Part shown: one piece after another, positions 24,410-33,368 of the stretch
Layout: each line of letters opens with the position of its first letter
How positions within the stretch are numbered: the stretch's first letter is position 1
From: Micavibrio_A sp964539025
GTDB taxonomy: Bacteria; Pseudomonadota; Alphaproteobacteria; Micavibrionales; Micavibrionaceae
Reading direction: 5' to 3'
DNA length: 64,000 nt
NCBI GenBank assembly: GCA_964539025.1
Contig: CAZIFA010000002.1
Location: 1-64,000, forward strand
The notes under the pieces: generated by a model
Databases searched by the model: none
Told to the model about the DNA's origin: nothing
The model's input: only the letters and a program-made list of their open reading frames with translations
Position numbers and translations under genes: made by a program

Positions 24410-25810
24410 TTATCCATAGGTCTTGAAGGCCTGTTTTCCGGCAAATTGCCGCGCGAGGTCTTCGAGATGGGTGATTTCTTCGACCTTAAGCCCGTCGATC
24501 TTGGCGGGCGCGACGCCTTTCTTGCTCAGCTTTTCGGGGATGACGGCGCGATCAAACCCGAGTTTGCCCGCTTCTTTCAAACGCACATCTGGTTGCGAGA
24601 CGGCGCGTATTTCGCCCGCAAGCCCGACCTCGCCAAAGAACACGGTGTTGCCCGGAACAGGGATGTTGGATTGCGAAGAGAGCAGCGCAGCGGCAACCGC
24701 AAGGTCAGCGGCAGGTTCGGAAATACGGATACCGCCCGCAATGTTCAGGAAGATGTCAGAGGATGATAGCGTAACGCCGCAGCGCGCCTCGAGCACCGCA
24801 AGCACCATGGCAAGACGGTTGGAATCCCAGCCGATCACGGCGCGGCGCGGCGTTCCCAGCGAAGTGGGCGCGACCAAAGCTTGCACTTCCACCAGCACAG
24901 GGCGCGTGCCTTCGAGGCCCGCGAGGACGGCGGAGCCCGCCACGTTGTTCTGACGCTGGGCTAGGAAGAGCGCGGACGGGTTGGGCACTTCGACCAAACC
25001 TTCATTGGCCATTTCGAAAACGCCGATTTCATCGGTCGGCCCGAAACGGTTTTTCACCGTGCGCAAGATTCGGAATTGATGGCCGCGATCGCCTTCGAAA
25101 TACAGCACCGCATCGACCATATGTTCCAAGACACGTGGGCCTGCGATCTGGCCTTCCTTGGTGACGTGACCGACGAATAAAATGGCGATATTGCGTTTCT
25201 TGGCAACGCGGATGAGTTCCTGCGTACACGTCCTCACTTGCGTCACCGTGCCGGGCGCGGATTCCACCGTGTCTACATACATGGTCTGAATGGAATCGAT
25301 GACGATAAGGTCCATCGGGTCGGTTTCCATGGAGGCCACGATATCGCGGACAGATGTGGCGGATGCCAGCGCGACGGGAGCCTTGTCCAGACCCAGGCGT
25401 CGAGCGCGAAGGCGCACCTGGTCAACCGCTTCCTCACCGGAAACGTAAAGGCATGTCTTGCCAGCATCCGCAAGCTTGCAAACAACTTGTAATAGTAAGG
25501 TCGATTTACCGATCCCCGGATCGCCGCCGATCAGGATCGCCGAGCCCGGCACCATGCCGCCGCCCGTGACGCGGTCAAATTCAGCAACGCCGGACACATG
25601 GCGCGGGATATTCTTATTGGTCTCGCCTTTTAAGCTGACCAGTTCGAGCGATTTGCCCTTGCGACCTTGGCCCAAACCCTTGGGTGCGGACTCTTGCGGC
25701 GTTTCCTCAACGATGGTGTTCCATTCGTTGCAGGCTTCGCATTTTCCGCCCCATTTCGAGGTAACGGAGCCGCAGGATTGGCAGGTGAAGCTTTTCTGGG
25801 TTTTGGCCAT
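24410..25810 (-). CDS. radA: DNA repair protein RadA
   Basis: This 466-aa RecA-like helicase promotes branch migration in recombination. It has a four-Cys zinc finger (CQSCGSVTSKWGGKCEAC, residues 10-27), Walker A GGDPGIGKST, the RadA-specific KNRFG motif (KNRFGPTDEIGVFEM) and a C-terminal Lon-protease-like domain (VFFGEVGLAGEIRAV). Length is usual for the family. It is the first gene of a run with cvpA, purF and the SDR gene, with 58 nt before cvpA. Confidence 0.97.
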   Translation of the reverse strand: MAKTQKSFTCQSCGSVTSKWGGKCEACNEWNTIVEETPQESAPKGLGQGRKGKSLELVSLKGETNKNIPRHVSGVAEFDRVTGGGMVPGSAILIGGDPGIGKSTLLLQVVCKLADAGKTCLYVSGEEAVDQVRLRARRLGLDKAPVALASATSVRDIVASMETDPMDLIVIDSIQTMYVDTVESAPGTVTQVRTCTQELIRVAKKRNIAILFVGHVTKEGQIAGPRVLEHMVDAVLYFEGDRGHQFRILRTVKNRFGPTDEIGVFEMANEGLVEVPNPSALFLAQRQNNVAGSAVLAGLEGTRPVLVEVQALVAPTSLGTPRRAVIGWDSNRLAMVLAVLEARCGVTLSSSDIFLNIAGGIRISEPAADLAVAAALLSSQSNIPVPGNTVFFGEVGLAGEIRAVSQPDVRLKEAGKLGFDRAVIPEKLSKKGVAPAKIDGLKVEEITHLEDLARQFAGKQAFKTYG

Positions 25811-25871
25811 ATTAGTGTTATCTGTTATTGTGTTATTTCAATGACATCCATTAGTTCGTTTGTAATGTTTT

Positions 25872-25943
25872 TGTCATTCTGAAGGGCATTTGCCCCGAAG
25901 AATCTCGTCGGTTTTGAGATCCTTCGCTACGCTCAGGATGACA
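25872..25943. repeat. dispersed palindromic repeat
   Basis: TGTCATTCTGA at the left and TCAGGATGACA at the right form imperfect terminal arms, with an inner GGGCATTTGCCC hairpin and a CGAAG/CTTCG pairing. The ends match the copies at 25998 and 27163. Confidence 0.75.
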
Positions 25944-25997
25944 GGGTTAAACATACTTCAAAAATAGGAACAAAGAAAGAACAAATTTTTCATCATT

Positions 25998-26081
25998 GTC
26001 ATCCCGAGCGTAGCCGAGGGATCTTTGGCCGATGGATCATGTATAGATCCCTCCATTCCGCTTCGCTTCAGTCGGGATGAC
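25998..26081. repeat. dispersed palindromic repeat
   Basis: GTCATCCCGA (25998-26007) and TCGGGATGAC (26072-26081) are perfect 10-bp ends, with inner GAGGGATCT/AGATCCCTC arms. An in-frame ATG at 26025 that would lengthen the adaptor gene reads straight through this element. Confidence 0.85.
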
Positions 26082-26132
26082 GACGAACTAGGCATCATGA
26101 CATTGCCGCGATTGGCGGTTAAGATTGCGCCC

Positions 26133-27158
26133 ATGAAAACCAAAGCCATTATTTTTCTTATTATATTGGCCGTGGCCGGCGGGATTTTCTGGGGGTTCAA
26201 CCCCAACCGCGGCACGGACGTTAAGGTGATAAAACTGATCCACGCCCCCGCCGTGCAGGCGGTGTATGCGACGGGGACGGTCGAGGCGAGTTTGATGATT
26301 CCGATTTCGCCCAAAATCGGCGCGCGGCTGATGACGCTCGAAGCCGATGAGGGCAGCAAGGTTGTGGCGGGACAAACGCTCGCGCAACTGGAAGATGCGG
26401 ACCTGCAGCAAAATGTCGCCGACCTTCAGGCAAAACTGGACCTCGCACAAAAAGATTTGAACCGTGCGCAAAAGCTCGCCAAGACCGGTGCCATTGCAAA
26501 AGAGTCTCTCGATCAGGCGCAAGCTGCGTATAAATCTGCGAACGCCAGCGTGCAGCGCGCGAAAGCCGAAATGGATTATTTGAAACTCGTTGCGCCCGAA
26601 GATGGCACGATCATCCGCCGTGACGGCGAGATCGGCGAGATGATCCCCGTCGGCACGCCCGTCTTCTGGATCAATGGCGGCGATGCAACGCGCATCGAAA
26701 CCGAAGTCGATGAAGAAGATATCGGCATGGTGCAACCGGGGCAAAAGGTCGTGATCAGCGCCGATGCTTATCCGGGGCAAATCTTCAACGGCACGGTGCA
26801 ATCGATCACGCCTAAGGGTGACCCCGTGGCGCGATCATACCGCGTGCGCGTGACGTTCGATGAGGCAACGCCGCTTATGATCGGCATGACGAGTGAGACA
26901 AACATCATCACCAAAGAAAAGGACGATGCGCGGATGGTTCCGGCAACTTCGGTGAAAGATGGGCATGTTTTGAAGATTTCCGCAGGGAAGGCGGAGAATG
27001 TTGCAGTCATGATCGGTATCAAAACGCCCAATGCGGTGGAGATTATCGAGGGCATTGCGGACGATGATGCGGTGGCGGAGATTTATGATTCCACGCTGCT
27101 GGAGAAAAATAATTTACGTGGCAAGCCTACGGAATGGGCACCGAATGTCCAACAATAA
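26133..27158 (+). CDS. HlyD/MacA-type periplasmic adaptor of an ABC exporter
   Basis: This 341-aa membrane-fusion protein is anchored by an N-terminal helix (IIFLIILAVAGGIFW). It has the lipoyl half-motifs (GTVEASLMIPISPKIGARLM and APEDGTIIRRDGEIGEMIPVG), a coiled-coil hairpin (about residues 90-165; QLEDADLQQNVADLQAKLDL) and a beta-barrel region with VDEEDIGMVQPGQKV. It should couple the permease/ATPase pair downstream to an outer-membrane channel, none of which is in the window. ATG 26133 gives a sensible membrane anchor; longer starts run into a palindromic repeat. It is flanked by repeats on both sides. Confidence 0.9.
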   Translation: MKTKAIIFLIILAVAGGIFWGFNPNRGTDVKVIKLIHAPAVQAVYATGTVEASLMIPISPKIGARLMTLEADEGSKVVAGQTLAQLEDADLQQNVADLQAKLDLAQKDLNRAQKLAKTGAIAKESLDQAQAAYKSANASVQRAKAEMDYLKLVAPEDGTIIRRDGEIGEMIPVGTPVFWINGGDATRIETEVDEEDIGMVQPGQKVVISADAYPGQIFNGTVQSITPKGDPVARSYRVRVTFDEATPLMIGMTSETNIITKEKDDARMVPATSVKDGHVLKISAGKAENVAVMIGIKTPNAVEIIEGIADDDAVAEIYDSTLLEKNNLRGKPTEWAPNVQQ

Positions 27159-27162
27159 TATT

Positions 27163-27245
27163 GTCATGCCCGCCTTGTGCGGGCATCCGGTTTTCCGGAT
27201 CCCCGCCGTTGGTGTCCTGCTTCGCAGAACCGCGGGGATGACGGG
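27163..27245. repeat. dispersed palindromic repeat
   Basis: This element lies between the adaptor and permease genes. It contains GCCCGCCTTGTGCGGGC, CCGGTTTTCCGG, and the pair CCCCGC...GCGGGG, and it ends in GATGACGGG. A long in-frame start of the permease gene at 27177 lies inside it and is rejected. An insertion here may affect coupling of adaptor and permease expression. Confidence 0.8.
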
Positions 27246-27254
27246 TGTATTGAT

Positions 27255-28499
27255 ATGAACCTCTTTCTTACCATCGCCATCAAGCATATCATGGCGCGCA
27301 AACGCCAAAGCTTTGTCTCGCTGCTCGGGATCATCATCGGCGTCGGGTTTTTTCTCGCCATCTCTTCGCTGATGCAAGGATCGCAGAACGATTTCATCAA
27401 ACGCCTGATCGACAATTCACCGCATATCACTGTGCATGACGAATTCCGCAACCCCAAGGAACAGCCGGTTCAAAAACTGTTTAAAGACAAACTCATCGAA
27501 CTGCGCTCCGTCCAGCCTATGCCCGAAACACGCGGCATCCGAGGCTATAAACAACTCGTGGCCGAGCTTAAAGCCCGGCCCGGCGTGCGGGCATCGGCCA
27601 CGCTGACGGGGCAAGCGATTCTGAACTATGCGGGCCGTGATAACTCCATTGTACTCAACGGCATGATCCCGGCTGATATGAAGGACCTCACCACGGTCGA
27701 GGAAAACATGATCGAAGGGTCGGTCGACGATCTGATCGCCAACCGCAACGGGGTAATTGTCGGCGCGGAACTGGTGCGGCGGTTGATGCTGGAGCTGGGC
27801 GATACCATCACGCTCACGGCCAGCACAGGACAGGTTCGCACGTTTAAAATCGTCGGCATATTCCGCACGGGCGCGTTAGATTACGACGATAAGCAGGCCT
27901 TCACAGACATCAAACGCGTGCAGGCTATGATGAATAAATCCAACCGCGCCAATACGATTATCATCAAAGTCGATAATGCCGATTCCGCGCGCGACCTTGC
28001 AGCGCAGATCGAGGCGAAGACGGGGTATAAATCGGTGTCTTGGCAGGAAGCATCCGAAGACCTTATGAGCACGCTCGCAATCCGCAATATCATCATGTAC
28101 ACCGTGGTTGGCGCGGTGCTGCTCGTCGCGGCGTTCGGAATTTACAACATCATCTTCACCATCATCATGGAAAAGCAAAAGGATATCGCCATCTTAAAAT
28201 CCATGGGGTTCCACGCAGGCGATATCAAATGGATCTTTATCATACAAGGCTGTATTTTGGGTATCGCGGGAATTGTATTTGGTATTCCGCTCGGCTGTTC
28301 ACTGATGTACGCGCTCTCACAAGTGACGTTCCAGCCGCCGGGCGTATCGGAGCCGATCAACATGCCGATCGATTGGGGTTGGCCACAATTCGTGATCGCA
28401 GGTGCGTTCGCGTTTTTTGCCGCTGTGATCGCATCATATCTTCCGGCGAAAAAAGGCGCGCGCGTAATGCCGGTCGATATTTTACGCGGAGGGCAATGA
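27255..28499 (+). CDS. ABC transporter permease (MacB/FtsX family)
   Basis: This 414-aa inner-membrane permease has the MacB/LolC layout. One N-terminal helix (SLLGIIIGVGFFLAISSL) is followed by a periplasmic domain of ~220 residues (about 45-270) and a three-helix FtsX domain (IIMYTVVGAVLLVAAFGIYN, IIQGCILGIAGIVFGIPLG, FVIAGAFAFFAAVIASYLP) ending PVDILRGG. It transports substrate from the periplasm or membrane leaflet outwards (mechanotransmission) rather than through the membrane. The substrate is unknown; export of a lipid, lipoprotein or peptide is possible. The stop overlaps the ATPase start (ATGATGA). Confidence 0.9.
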   Translation: MNLFLTIAIKHIMARKRQSFVSLLGIIIGVGFFLAISSLMQGSQNDFIKRLIDNSPHITVHDEFRNPKEQPVQKLFKDKLIELRSVQPMPETRGIRGYKQLVAELKARPGVRASATLTGQAILNYAGRDNSIVLNGMIPADMKDLTTVEENMIEGSVDDLIANRNGVIVGAELVRRLMLELGDTITLTASTGQVRTFKIVGIFRTGALDYDDKQAFTDIKRVQAMMNKSNRANTIIIKVDNADSARDLAAQIEAKTGYKSVSWQEASEDLMSTLAIRNIIMYTVVGAVLLVAAFGIYNIIFTIIMEKQKDIAILKSMGFHAGDIKWIFIIQGCILGIAGIVFGIPLGCSLMYALSQVTFQPPGVSEPINMPIDWGWPQFVIAGAFAFFAAVIASYLPAKKGARVMPVDILRGGQ

Positions 28500-29173
28500 T
28501 GAACAACGTTCTTTTATCCGCCCGCAACCTCGTGCGCACGCTCGATGGAGAGATCAAGGTGACGCTCGTGAAGGACGCCAGCCTCGATGTGCGCGAAGGA
28601 CAGTTTACCGCGATTACCGGGCCTTCGGGATCGGGAAAATCATCGCTGCTTTATCTGCTGGGATTGCTCGACAAACCCACGAGCGGCACACTGCATATCG
28701 CCGATACCGAAACGACGACGATGGATGAGGATGACCTCGCCGCGTTCCGCCTCGAAAAACTCGGCTTTATCTTTCAGTTTCACTTTTTACTCCCGGAATT
28801 CACGGCGATGGAAAATGTCAGGCTACCGATGGACCGGCTTGGAAAATTGTCACACAAGGAGAATACGCAAAAGGCGATTCATCTACTCGAGAGCGTCGGG
28901 TTGCACGATCAAATCAACAAGTTGCCTAAACAAATGTCTGGCGGTCAGTGCCAGCGCGTCGCGATTGCACGGGCGCTCGCGAATGACCCGATGCTGGTGA
29001 TGGCCGATGAGCCGACAGGCAATCTCGATTCCAAATCCTCGGCTATTGTTCAGCAACTACTCCGCGATATAGCCCATACACCGGGCCGCGCTGTGGTGGC
29101 CGTGACGCACGATCTGGCGTTCGCACAAGTTGCGGACCAGAATATCCACATCGTCGATGGAAAAATTGCGTAA
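28496..29173 (+). CDS. ABC transporter ATP-binding protein (LolD/MacB type)
   Basis: This 225-aa ATPase drives the permease encoded just upstream. It shows Walker A GPSGSGKSS, a Q-loop in FIFQFHFLLPEFTAMENV, the signature MSGGQCQRVAIARAL, Walker B VMADEPTGNLD and the H-loop VVAVTHD. The X-loop and length match the LolD/MacB/FtsE subfamily. Its start overlaps the permease stop by 4 nt, so the two are translationally coupled; a second ATG one codon on is possible. A strong terminator follows at once, closing the three-gene unit. Confidence 0.93.
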   Translation: MMNNVLLSARNLVRTLDGEIKVTLVKDASLDVREGQFTAITGPSGSGKSSLLYLLGLLDKPTSGTLHIADTETTTMDEDDLAAFRLEKLGFIFQFHFLLPEFTAMENVRLPMDRLGKLSHKENTQKAIHLLESVGLHDQINKLPKQMSGGQCQRVAIARALANDPMLVMADEPTGNLDSKSSAIVQQLLRDIAHTPGRAVVAVTHDLAFAQVADQNIHIVDGKIA

Positions 29174-29197
29174 AAAAACCGCCTGAAGGCGGTTTTT
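29174..29197. terminator. terminator after the ABC exporter genes
   Basis: ACCGCC and GGCGGT form a perfect stem with a TGAA loop, flanked by A and T runs. It lies directly after the stop codon and can also serve the convergent gene at 29201. Confidence 0.9.
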
Positions 29198-29200
29198 AAT

Positions 29201-29518
29201 CTAGGCTGGAGTTAGTCTAAGCTTTGCCAAATGTTCTTCAACTTCTCCTCGAGTGAGTTCAATACGATGATCCATTTGCGAGGAATGGCCAATTTTTACT
29301 GCGTCTTGAAATTTATTTAAGTACGATCTACCAAACTCGTTGATTTCTTGTTTGTCAGCCGGAAGTTCCCCTTCACCTTCATACACTGAAATATTATACA
29401 CAACACGCTTTTGGGCGCCGCTTCCGTCTGTATGCAAAGCGGATACGACTCCTATACAATCGGCGGCCATAGTTGGTGAAAAATAATGCGTCAATTGAGG
29501 TTGTTTATTTCCAGACAT
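29201..29518 (-). CDS. hypothetical protein (105 aa)
   Basis: I do not recognise this protein. It is soluble, with a beta-rich first half (DCIGVVSALHTDGSGAQKRVVYNISVYEGEG) and a helical second half (DKQEINEFGRSYLNKFQDAVK, ELTRGEVEEHLAKLRL). There is no signal peptide. Its base composition is somewhat more AT-rich than its neighbours. It is alone on its strand between the ABC exporter terminator and ung. Confidence 0.6.
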   Translation of the reverse strand: MSGNKQPQLTHYFSPTMAADCIGVVSALHTDGSGAQKRVVYNISVYEGEGELPADKQEINEFGRSYLNKFQDAVKIGHSSQMDHRIELTRGEVEEHLAKLRLTPA

Positions 29519-29607
29519 GGTAAGCCTTTTAAAATGAAATCGTAATTTCGCGCTAAATTATGAGGACATTAAATCAATTATATTTATTTATGTCAAACAA
29601 TTTGCTA

Positions 29608-30294
29608 TTAACCAATTTTGTACCAATCGATGGGCTCGCGGCCCTGACTTACCAGATATTCATTGGCTTTTTTGAAGTGGCCGTTACCTAAAAATCCACG
29701 ATGGGCGGAGAGCGGCGATGGGTGGACCGACTGCAACACTAAATGTTTTTTGCGATCGATATGCGCGCCTTTTTTTTGCGCATACGAACCCCACAATAAA
29801 AACGCGACATGCTCGCAGCGTTCATTGACTGTGCGGATCACGGCATCGGTAAATTCTTCCCAGCCTTTTTTCTGGTGCGAGCCAGCATTGCCCGCCTGCA
29901 CCGTGAGCATGGCATTGAGCAGCAGCACGCCTTGCTCTGCCCAACCCGTCAGATCACCCGTGCGCGGCATTTTCGCGCCGTACTCGGCTTCGATTTCCTT
30001 ATAGATATTTTGCAAAGAGGGCGGCAGGCGTACCCCTTTGGGCACGGAGAAAGACAGGCCGTGCGCTTGATCGGGTCCATGATACGGGTCCTGCCCGATG
30101 ATCACGACTTTCACTTTTTCGAGCCGTGTGGTGTTGAGCGCGTTGAAAATATCGCCGCCTTTGGGATAGATAATGCGGCCCGCTTCTTTTTCGGCAGTGA
30201 GAAAAGTTTTCAGCGCCTTCATATAGGGCGCATCGAATTCCGGCTGGAGGATATCGAGCCAGTCTTTTTCGAGTTTTATGGCGGCGTTGGACAT
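29608..30294 (-). CDS. ung: uracil-DNA glycosylase
   Basis: This 228-aa family-1 glycosylase removes uracil from DNA for base-excision repair. It has the water-activating motif GQDPYHG (residues 67-73, catalytic Asp69), the uracil-recognition segment LLLNAMLTVQ, LLWGSYAQ, and the DNA-intercalating loop HPSPLSAHRGFLG. ATG 30294 gives the usual N-terminus; a longer start at 30342 adds 16 residues with no support. Confidence 0.96.
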   Translation of the reverse strand: MSNAAIKLEKDWLDILQPEFDAPYMKALKTFLTAEKEAGRIIYPKGGDIFNALNTTRLEKVKVVIIGQDPYHGPDQAHGLSFSVPKGVRLPPSLQNIYKEIEAEYGAKMPRTGDLTGWAEQGVLLLNAMLTVQAGNAGSHQKKGWEEFTDAVIRTVNERCEHVAFLLWGSYAQKKGAHIDRKKHLVLQSVHPSPLSAHRGFLGNGHFKKANEYLVSQGREPIDWYKIG

Positions 30295-30374
30295 AGCGTG
30301 CAGATTATATGATTTTAAAAGCATCGCCAAGACGCAAAACATATCGCCTTCAAAGCCGCGCGTAGCGCTATATC

Positions 30375-30463
30375 TTTTTCACCACAAAGGCACTAAGGGC
30401 ACGAAGTTACACAAAGTCTTTGTGTTCCTTTGAGAGCTTTGTGTCTTTGTGGTGAAATAAAAA
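30375..30463. repeat. intergenic inverted repeat with CACAAAG units
   Basis: TTTTTCACCACAAAG at the left and CTTTGTGGTGAAATAAAAA at the right form the arms, and degenerate copies of CACAAAG/CTTTGTG fill the middle. The sequence type (CACCACAAAGGCAC...) is a recurring intergenic inverted repeat in many bacterial genomes; here it fills the gap between ung and a methyltransferase gene. Confidence 0.75.
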
Positions 30464-30477
30464 TGCCTGCGGCGCGC

Positions 30478-31044
30478 TTATGTTTGGCGGTAGACATGGA
30501 ATGTCTTCTGGTGGGGATAAAATGTGCGCACGGGGATGGATTCCACGGGTGTCCAGCCATCGCCCAGCGGGAAGCGGTTCGAGGTCACCAGCGCGCCCGG
30601 CTTTAAATCCTGATGCAATTTTTTGCCCATGCTTTCCATCTGGAATATCGTCAGGTACATGACCACGGCATCAGCATGAGAAAGATCATAGGTAAAAAAA
30701 TCCGTGCGGTGATATTCAAGATTATCGAGCCGCAAGAGTTTTTTGAAAAACACCGACCAGTCAAAGGCCAGTTTGGAGGTTTCCAGACCTATCACGCGGG
30801 CATTCGGTATGTTCCGCGCGATCTGACGCGTGAACAACCCGTTGCCGGAACCCATATCGACGATAGTGATTTTTCCGCCGCGTGATTTTGCCTCTTCTTG
30901 CAGCAGCGCGATAATTCTGCGGCGGATGGCAGGCGCGGTGCGAATATTCGGGATACCCTTGTTGAACAACAGAATATACGCGTTCCACAACAACACGTAG
31001 AGGCAAACCCAGCGCAAAATGTCATTAACGATAAAATCTATCAC
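30478..31044 (-). CDS. class I SAM-dependent methyltransferase, membrane-anchored
   Basis: This 188-aa protein begins with a hydrophobic segment (DILRWVCLYVLLWNAYILLF) that is probably a membrane anchor. A Rossmann methyltransferase core follows: the SAM motif ITIVDMGSGNGLFTRQIA, the acidic loop GLETSKLAFDW, and motif IV ADAVVMYLTIFQM. The substrate is unknown. It is the last gene of an rpe / heparinase-like / methyltransferase run, starting about 15 nt after the heparinase stop, and could modify an envelope component. Confidence 0.85.
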   Translation of the reverse strand: MIDFIVNDILRWVCLYVLLWNAYILLFNKGIPNIRTAPAIRRRIIALLQEEAKSRGGKITIVDMGSGNGLFTRQIARNIPNARVIGLETSKLAFDWSVFFKKLLRLDNLEYHRTDFFTYDLSHADAVVMYLTIFQMESMGKKLHQDLKPGALVTSNRFPLGDGWTPVESIPVRTFYPHQKTFHVYRQT

Positions 31045-31059
31045 GATGGGGATTTCCGG

Positions 31060-32709
31060 TTACAGCAATTCACGCTGCAACGCCCATTTGATTTGCAACA
31101 GATCTGTGTCCATCTGCGCCGTGATAACGAGCTGTTTGGATTTGCGCGGGCGGATGCCTTCGCCCAAATAGATGGATTCTTCGATCACCAGCGGTGCGCC
31201 AGATGCCGTAAAACGCCAGCCCGTACCACCGGGCAGCGAGAGGATGGCTTCTTCGCCTTCTTTCACCAACGACACATTGACTTTGGGATGCAGGTGGAAA
31301 CGCAGCGCAATAGCATGCGGCTTGCTCAAACCCACCGTGCAGGTCAGCGTATCTTCGCCGCGCAGATCATGCCCCTGATCGGCGTAATACAAACGGCGGC
31401 GATGCGTGATGCCGTTCACAGGCACGTAGCCATCATGGCTGGCATCCACCAGACACGAGCCAATGGAATCTTCACGGGTCAGAGAAACTTTTTTGGCTTT
31501 GCGCGAGAGCGAACCATCTTTGTGAATTTCATAGGCGTTGCGATCATCTATGGTCAGCGTCGAATGCGCGGCGGTAAAGCGCAGCATATCCTGCCATTCC
31601 GGATTGGTGGGGTGCGATCCGCAATTGACGATGATGCGTTCGCGCCCATAAGACATTTCGAATGCCAGCGGCGCGGCGTGGCTTGTAACATCGTACGGCC
31701 ATTTGGGCGGTTTGCCCGTGTCTATGATGATGAGGCCACGACCCACTGCCATGCGTTCATAACCCGTGTGCGGCAATGAGTTAAGCGTCTTGGCACGTGA
31801 TGCCGCCTGTAACAACACCTGTTTGACCAGATCTTCGTGGCCTTCTTGTGCGCCGTTGAACAGCGCGAAGTTGCGGTCGGCATGACGGAAGAAGCGCAGC
31901 GCAGGCACGGCGCGATCAAGCGCGTGCAGGATTTTTTCCGGGCACGGATAGCCACCCTGACGCAGAGCGGTGCGGATATCGATCATCACCATGATGGATT
32001 CCAAAAGCTGTTGCGGACTGCGCGAGACATGGCCGCCATCGGATAAAATCTGCCGTCCTATTTCCTTGTGCAGCAGGTTAAGCGATTGTTCGAGAAGCTG
32101 TTCCCGGCCTTCCATCGCAAGACCTGCGTAGGCCAGTCCCCGGATCGCCTGCAGCAACGGCACGCCACAAAGATTGCCCGGCACGGTGCGCGATAGATGG
32201 CGAATTTGACGTGCGAGAGAAATATAAAATTGTTCCTGGAACTCTTCGTACGCGCTTTCACCAAAGAAGGTGAAGGAGGATAGCCAGTTGGACAGACGTT
32301 GGCCCATAATATCGGCACGCCACGTGGTTTCATCGTAATGCGGATATGTGCACATCCAGTTTTCCAGCATTGCGCGCGCGGCCAAACGGCCTTTATCCCC
32401 GCCCAGCGCTTTTAAATCACGCAGCCAATCGAACCCATGAATATATTTGATCCAAGTGTCATCGACACCGTCGGGTTGCCAGTTGGCGTTGTGCAGTTCC
32501 AGTTGATCCCCTTCGAGCGTAAAAATGCCGCCATGGATGAGCCAGCGCGCGCGTTCGGCGGAACCTTTCCACACATCGACGGGTGAGAGGATCAGTTTTT
32601 CGGGAACGGTTCCGGCTAGCTTCCAGCGATCGACAATCTTGCTGCAGGCGATGGTGTGAACGCCTTTGCGAAATGTTTTGTGGATCGAGCGAAGGATGTG
32701 TGCCTGCAT
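31060..32709 (-). CDS. heparinase II/III family protein
   Basis: This 549-aa protein has the two-domain layout of the heparinase II/III family. An alpha/alpha-toroid (about residues 70-300; HGFDWLRDL, TWRADIMGQRLSNWLSSFTF, SDGGHVSRSPQQLLESIMVMIDI) is followed by a beta-sandwich (GYERMAVGRGLIIIDTGKPP, SHAAPLAFEMSYGRERIIVNCG, HSTLTIDDRNAYEI, HDGYV). It has no signal peptide, so despite the family name it is unlikely to degrade extracellular heparin. Alphaproteobacterial members lie beside rpe, rsmB or purH and may act on an envelope polysaccharide. It begins 2 nt after rpe. Confidence 0.9.
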   Translation of the reverse strand: MQAHILRSIHKTFRKGVHTIACSKIVDRWKLAGTVPEKLILSPVDVWKGSAERARWLIHGGIFTLEGDQLELHNANWQPDGVDDTWIKYIHGFDWLRDLKALGGDKGRLAARAMLENWMCTYPHYDETTWRADIMGQRLSNWLSSFTFFGESAYEEFQEQFYISLARQIRHLSRTVPGNLCGVPLLQAIRGLAYAGLAMEGREQLLEQSLNLLHKEIGRQILSDGGHVSRSPQQLLESIMVMIDIRTALRQGGYPCPEKILHALDRAVPALRFFRHADRNFALFNGAQEGHEDLVKQVLLQAASRAKTLNSLPHTGYERMAVGRGLIIIDTGKPPKWPYDVTSHAAPLAFEMSYGRERIIVNCGSHPTNPEWQDMLRFTAAHSTLTIDDRNAYEIHKDGSLSRKAKKVSLTREDSIGSCLVDASHDGYVPVNGITHRRRLYYADQGHDLRGEDTLTCTVGLSKPHAIALRFHLHPKVNVSLVKEGEEAILSLPGGTGWRFTASGAPLVIEESIYLGEGIRPRKSKQLVITAQMDTDLLQIKWALQRELL

Positions 32710-32711
32710 TC

Positions 32712-33368
32712 CTACCCTCGCAACGATTTGATGGCGGATGCGTAAGTCGAAGGCCCGCCTTTGAACACGGCGGTTCCGGCGACGAGGACATCGGCACCGG
32801 CTTTAATCACTTGCTTGGCCGTGTCGGGATTGATGCCGCCATCGACTTCGAGATCGATAGCGCGGCCCGTGGCTTTGATGCGCGAACGCACGTCTGAAAT
32901 TTTATCGAGCAGCGGAATGAACGCCTGTCCGCCAAAGCCCGGATTAACGGTCATCACCAGCACGAGATCGACGAGGTCCATGACATTGTCGAGAACATCG
33001 GTCGGCGTTGCGGGGTTGATGGCAAGGCCCGCTTTCTTTCCCATGCCGCGAATGGCTTGCAGTGAGCGATGCCAGTGCGCGCCAGCCTCAGGATGAATGG
33101 TGATGATATCCGCGCCCGCATCGGCGAAGGCTTGCAAATACGGATCGGCAGGCGAGATCATCAGATGCACATCGAAGATTTTGCGCGAAACGCCGCGCAC
33201 CGATTTCATGACCAGCGGGCCGAAGCTAATATTTGGCACAAAATGACCATCCATCACATCGACATGGATATAGTCCGCCCCGGCCTCATCAATCGCGCGG
33301 ACTTCCTCCCCGAGTTTCGAAAAATCGGCGGATAGAATCGACGGTGCTATTTTGACGTTCTGGGTCAT
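32712..33368 (-). CDS. rpe: ribulose-phosphate 3-epimerase
   Basis: This 218-aa TIM-barrel metalloenzyme interconverts ribulose 5-phosphate and xylulose 5-phosphate in the pentose phosphate pathway. It has the N-terminal IAPSILSADFSKL, the metal-binding HVDVMDGHFVPNISFGP, the active-site VNPGFGGQAFI, and DLEVDGGINPDTA with AGTAVF at the phosphate end. It starts the run that continues into the heparinase-like gene. Confidence 0.97.
   Translation of the reverse strand: MTQNVKIAPSILSADFSKLGEEVRAIDEAGADYIHVDVMDGHFVPNISFGPLVMKSVRGVSRKIFDVHLMISPADPYLQAFADAGADIITIHPEAGAHWHRSLQAIRGMGKKAGLAINPATPTDVLDNVMDLVDLVLVMTVNPGFGGQAFIPLLDKISDVRSRIKATGRAIDLEVDGGINPDTAKQVIKAGADVLVAGTAVFKGGPSTYASAIKSLRG

Noticed and set aside
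26025..26132. Upstream start of the adaptor gene
   Set aside because: The codons translate a palindromic repeat; ATG 26133 gives a proper membrane anchor.
27177..27254. Upstream start of the ABC permease gene
   Set aside because: Lies inside a palindromic repeat; ATG 27255 matches the family start.
30343..30477. CRISPR-like repetition of CACAAAG units
   Set aside because: Units are degenerate and inverted without spacers of constant length; it is an inverted repeat, not a CRISPR array.
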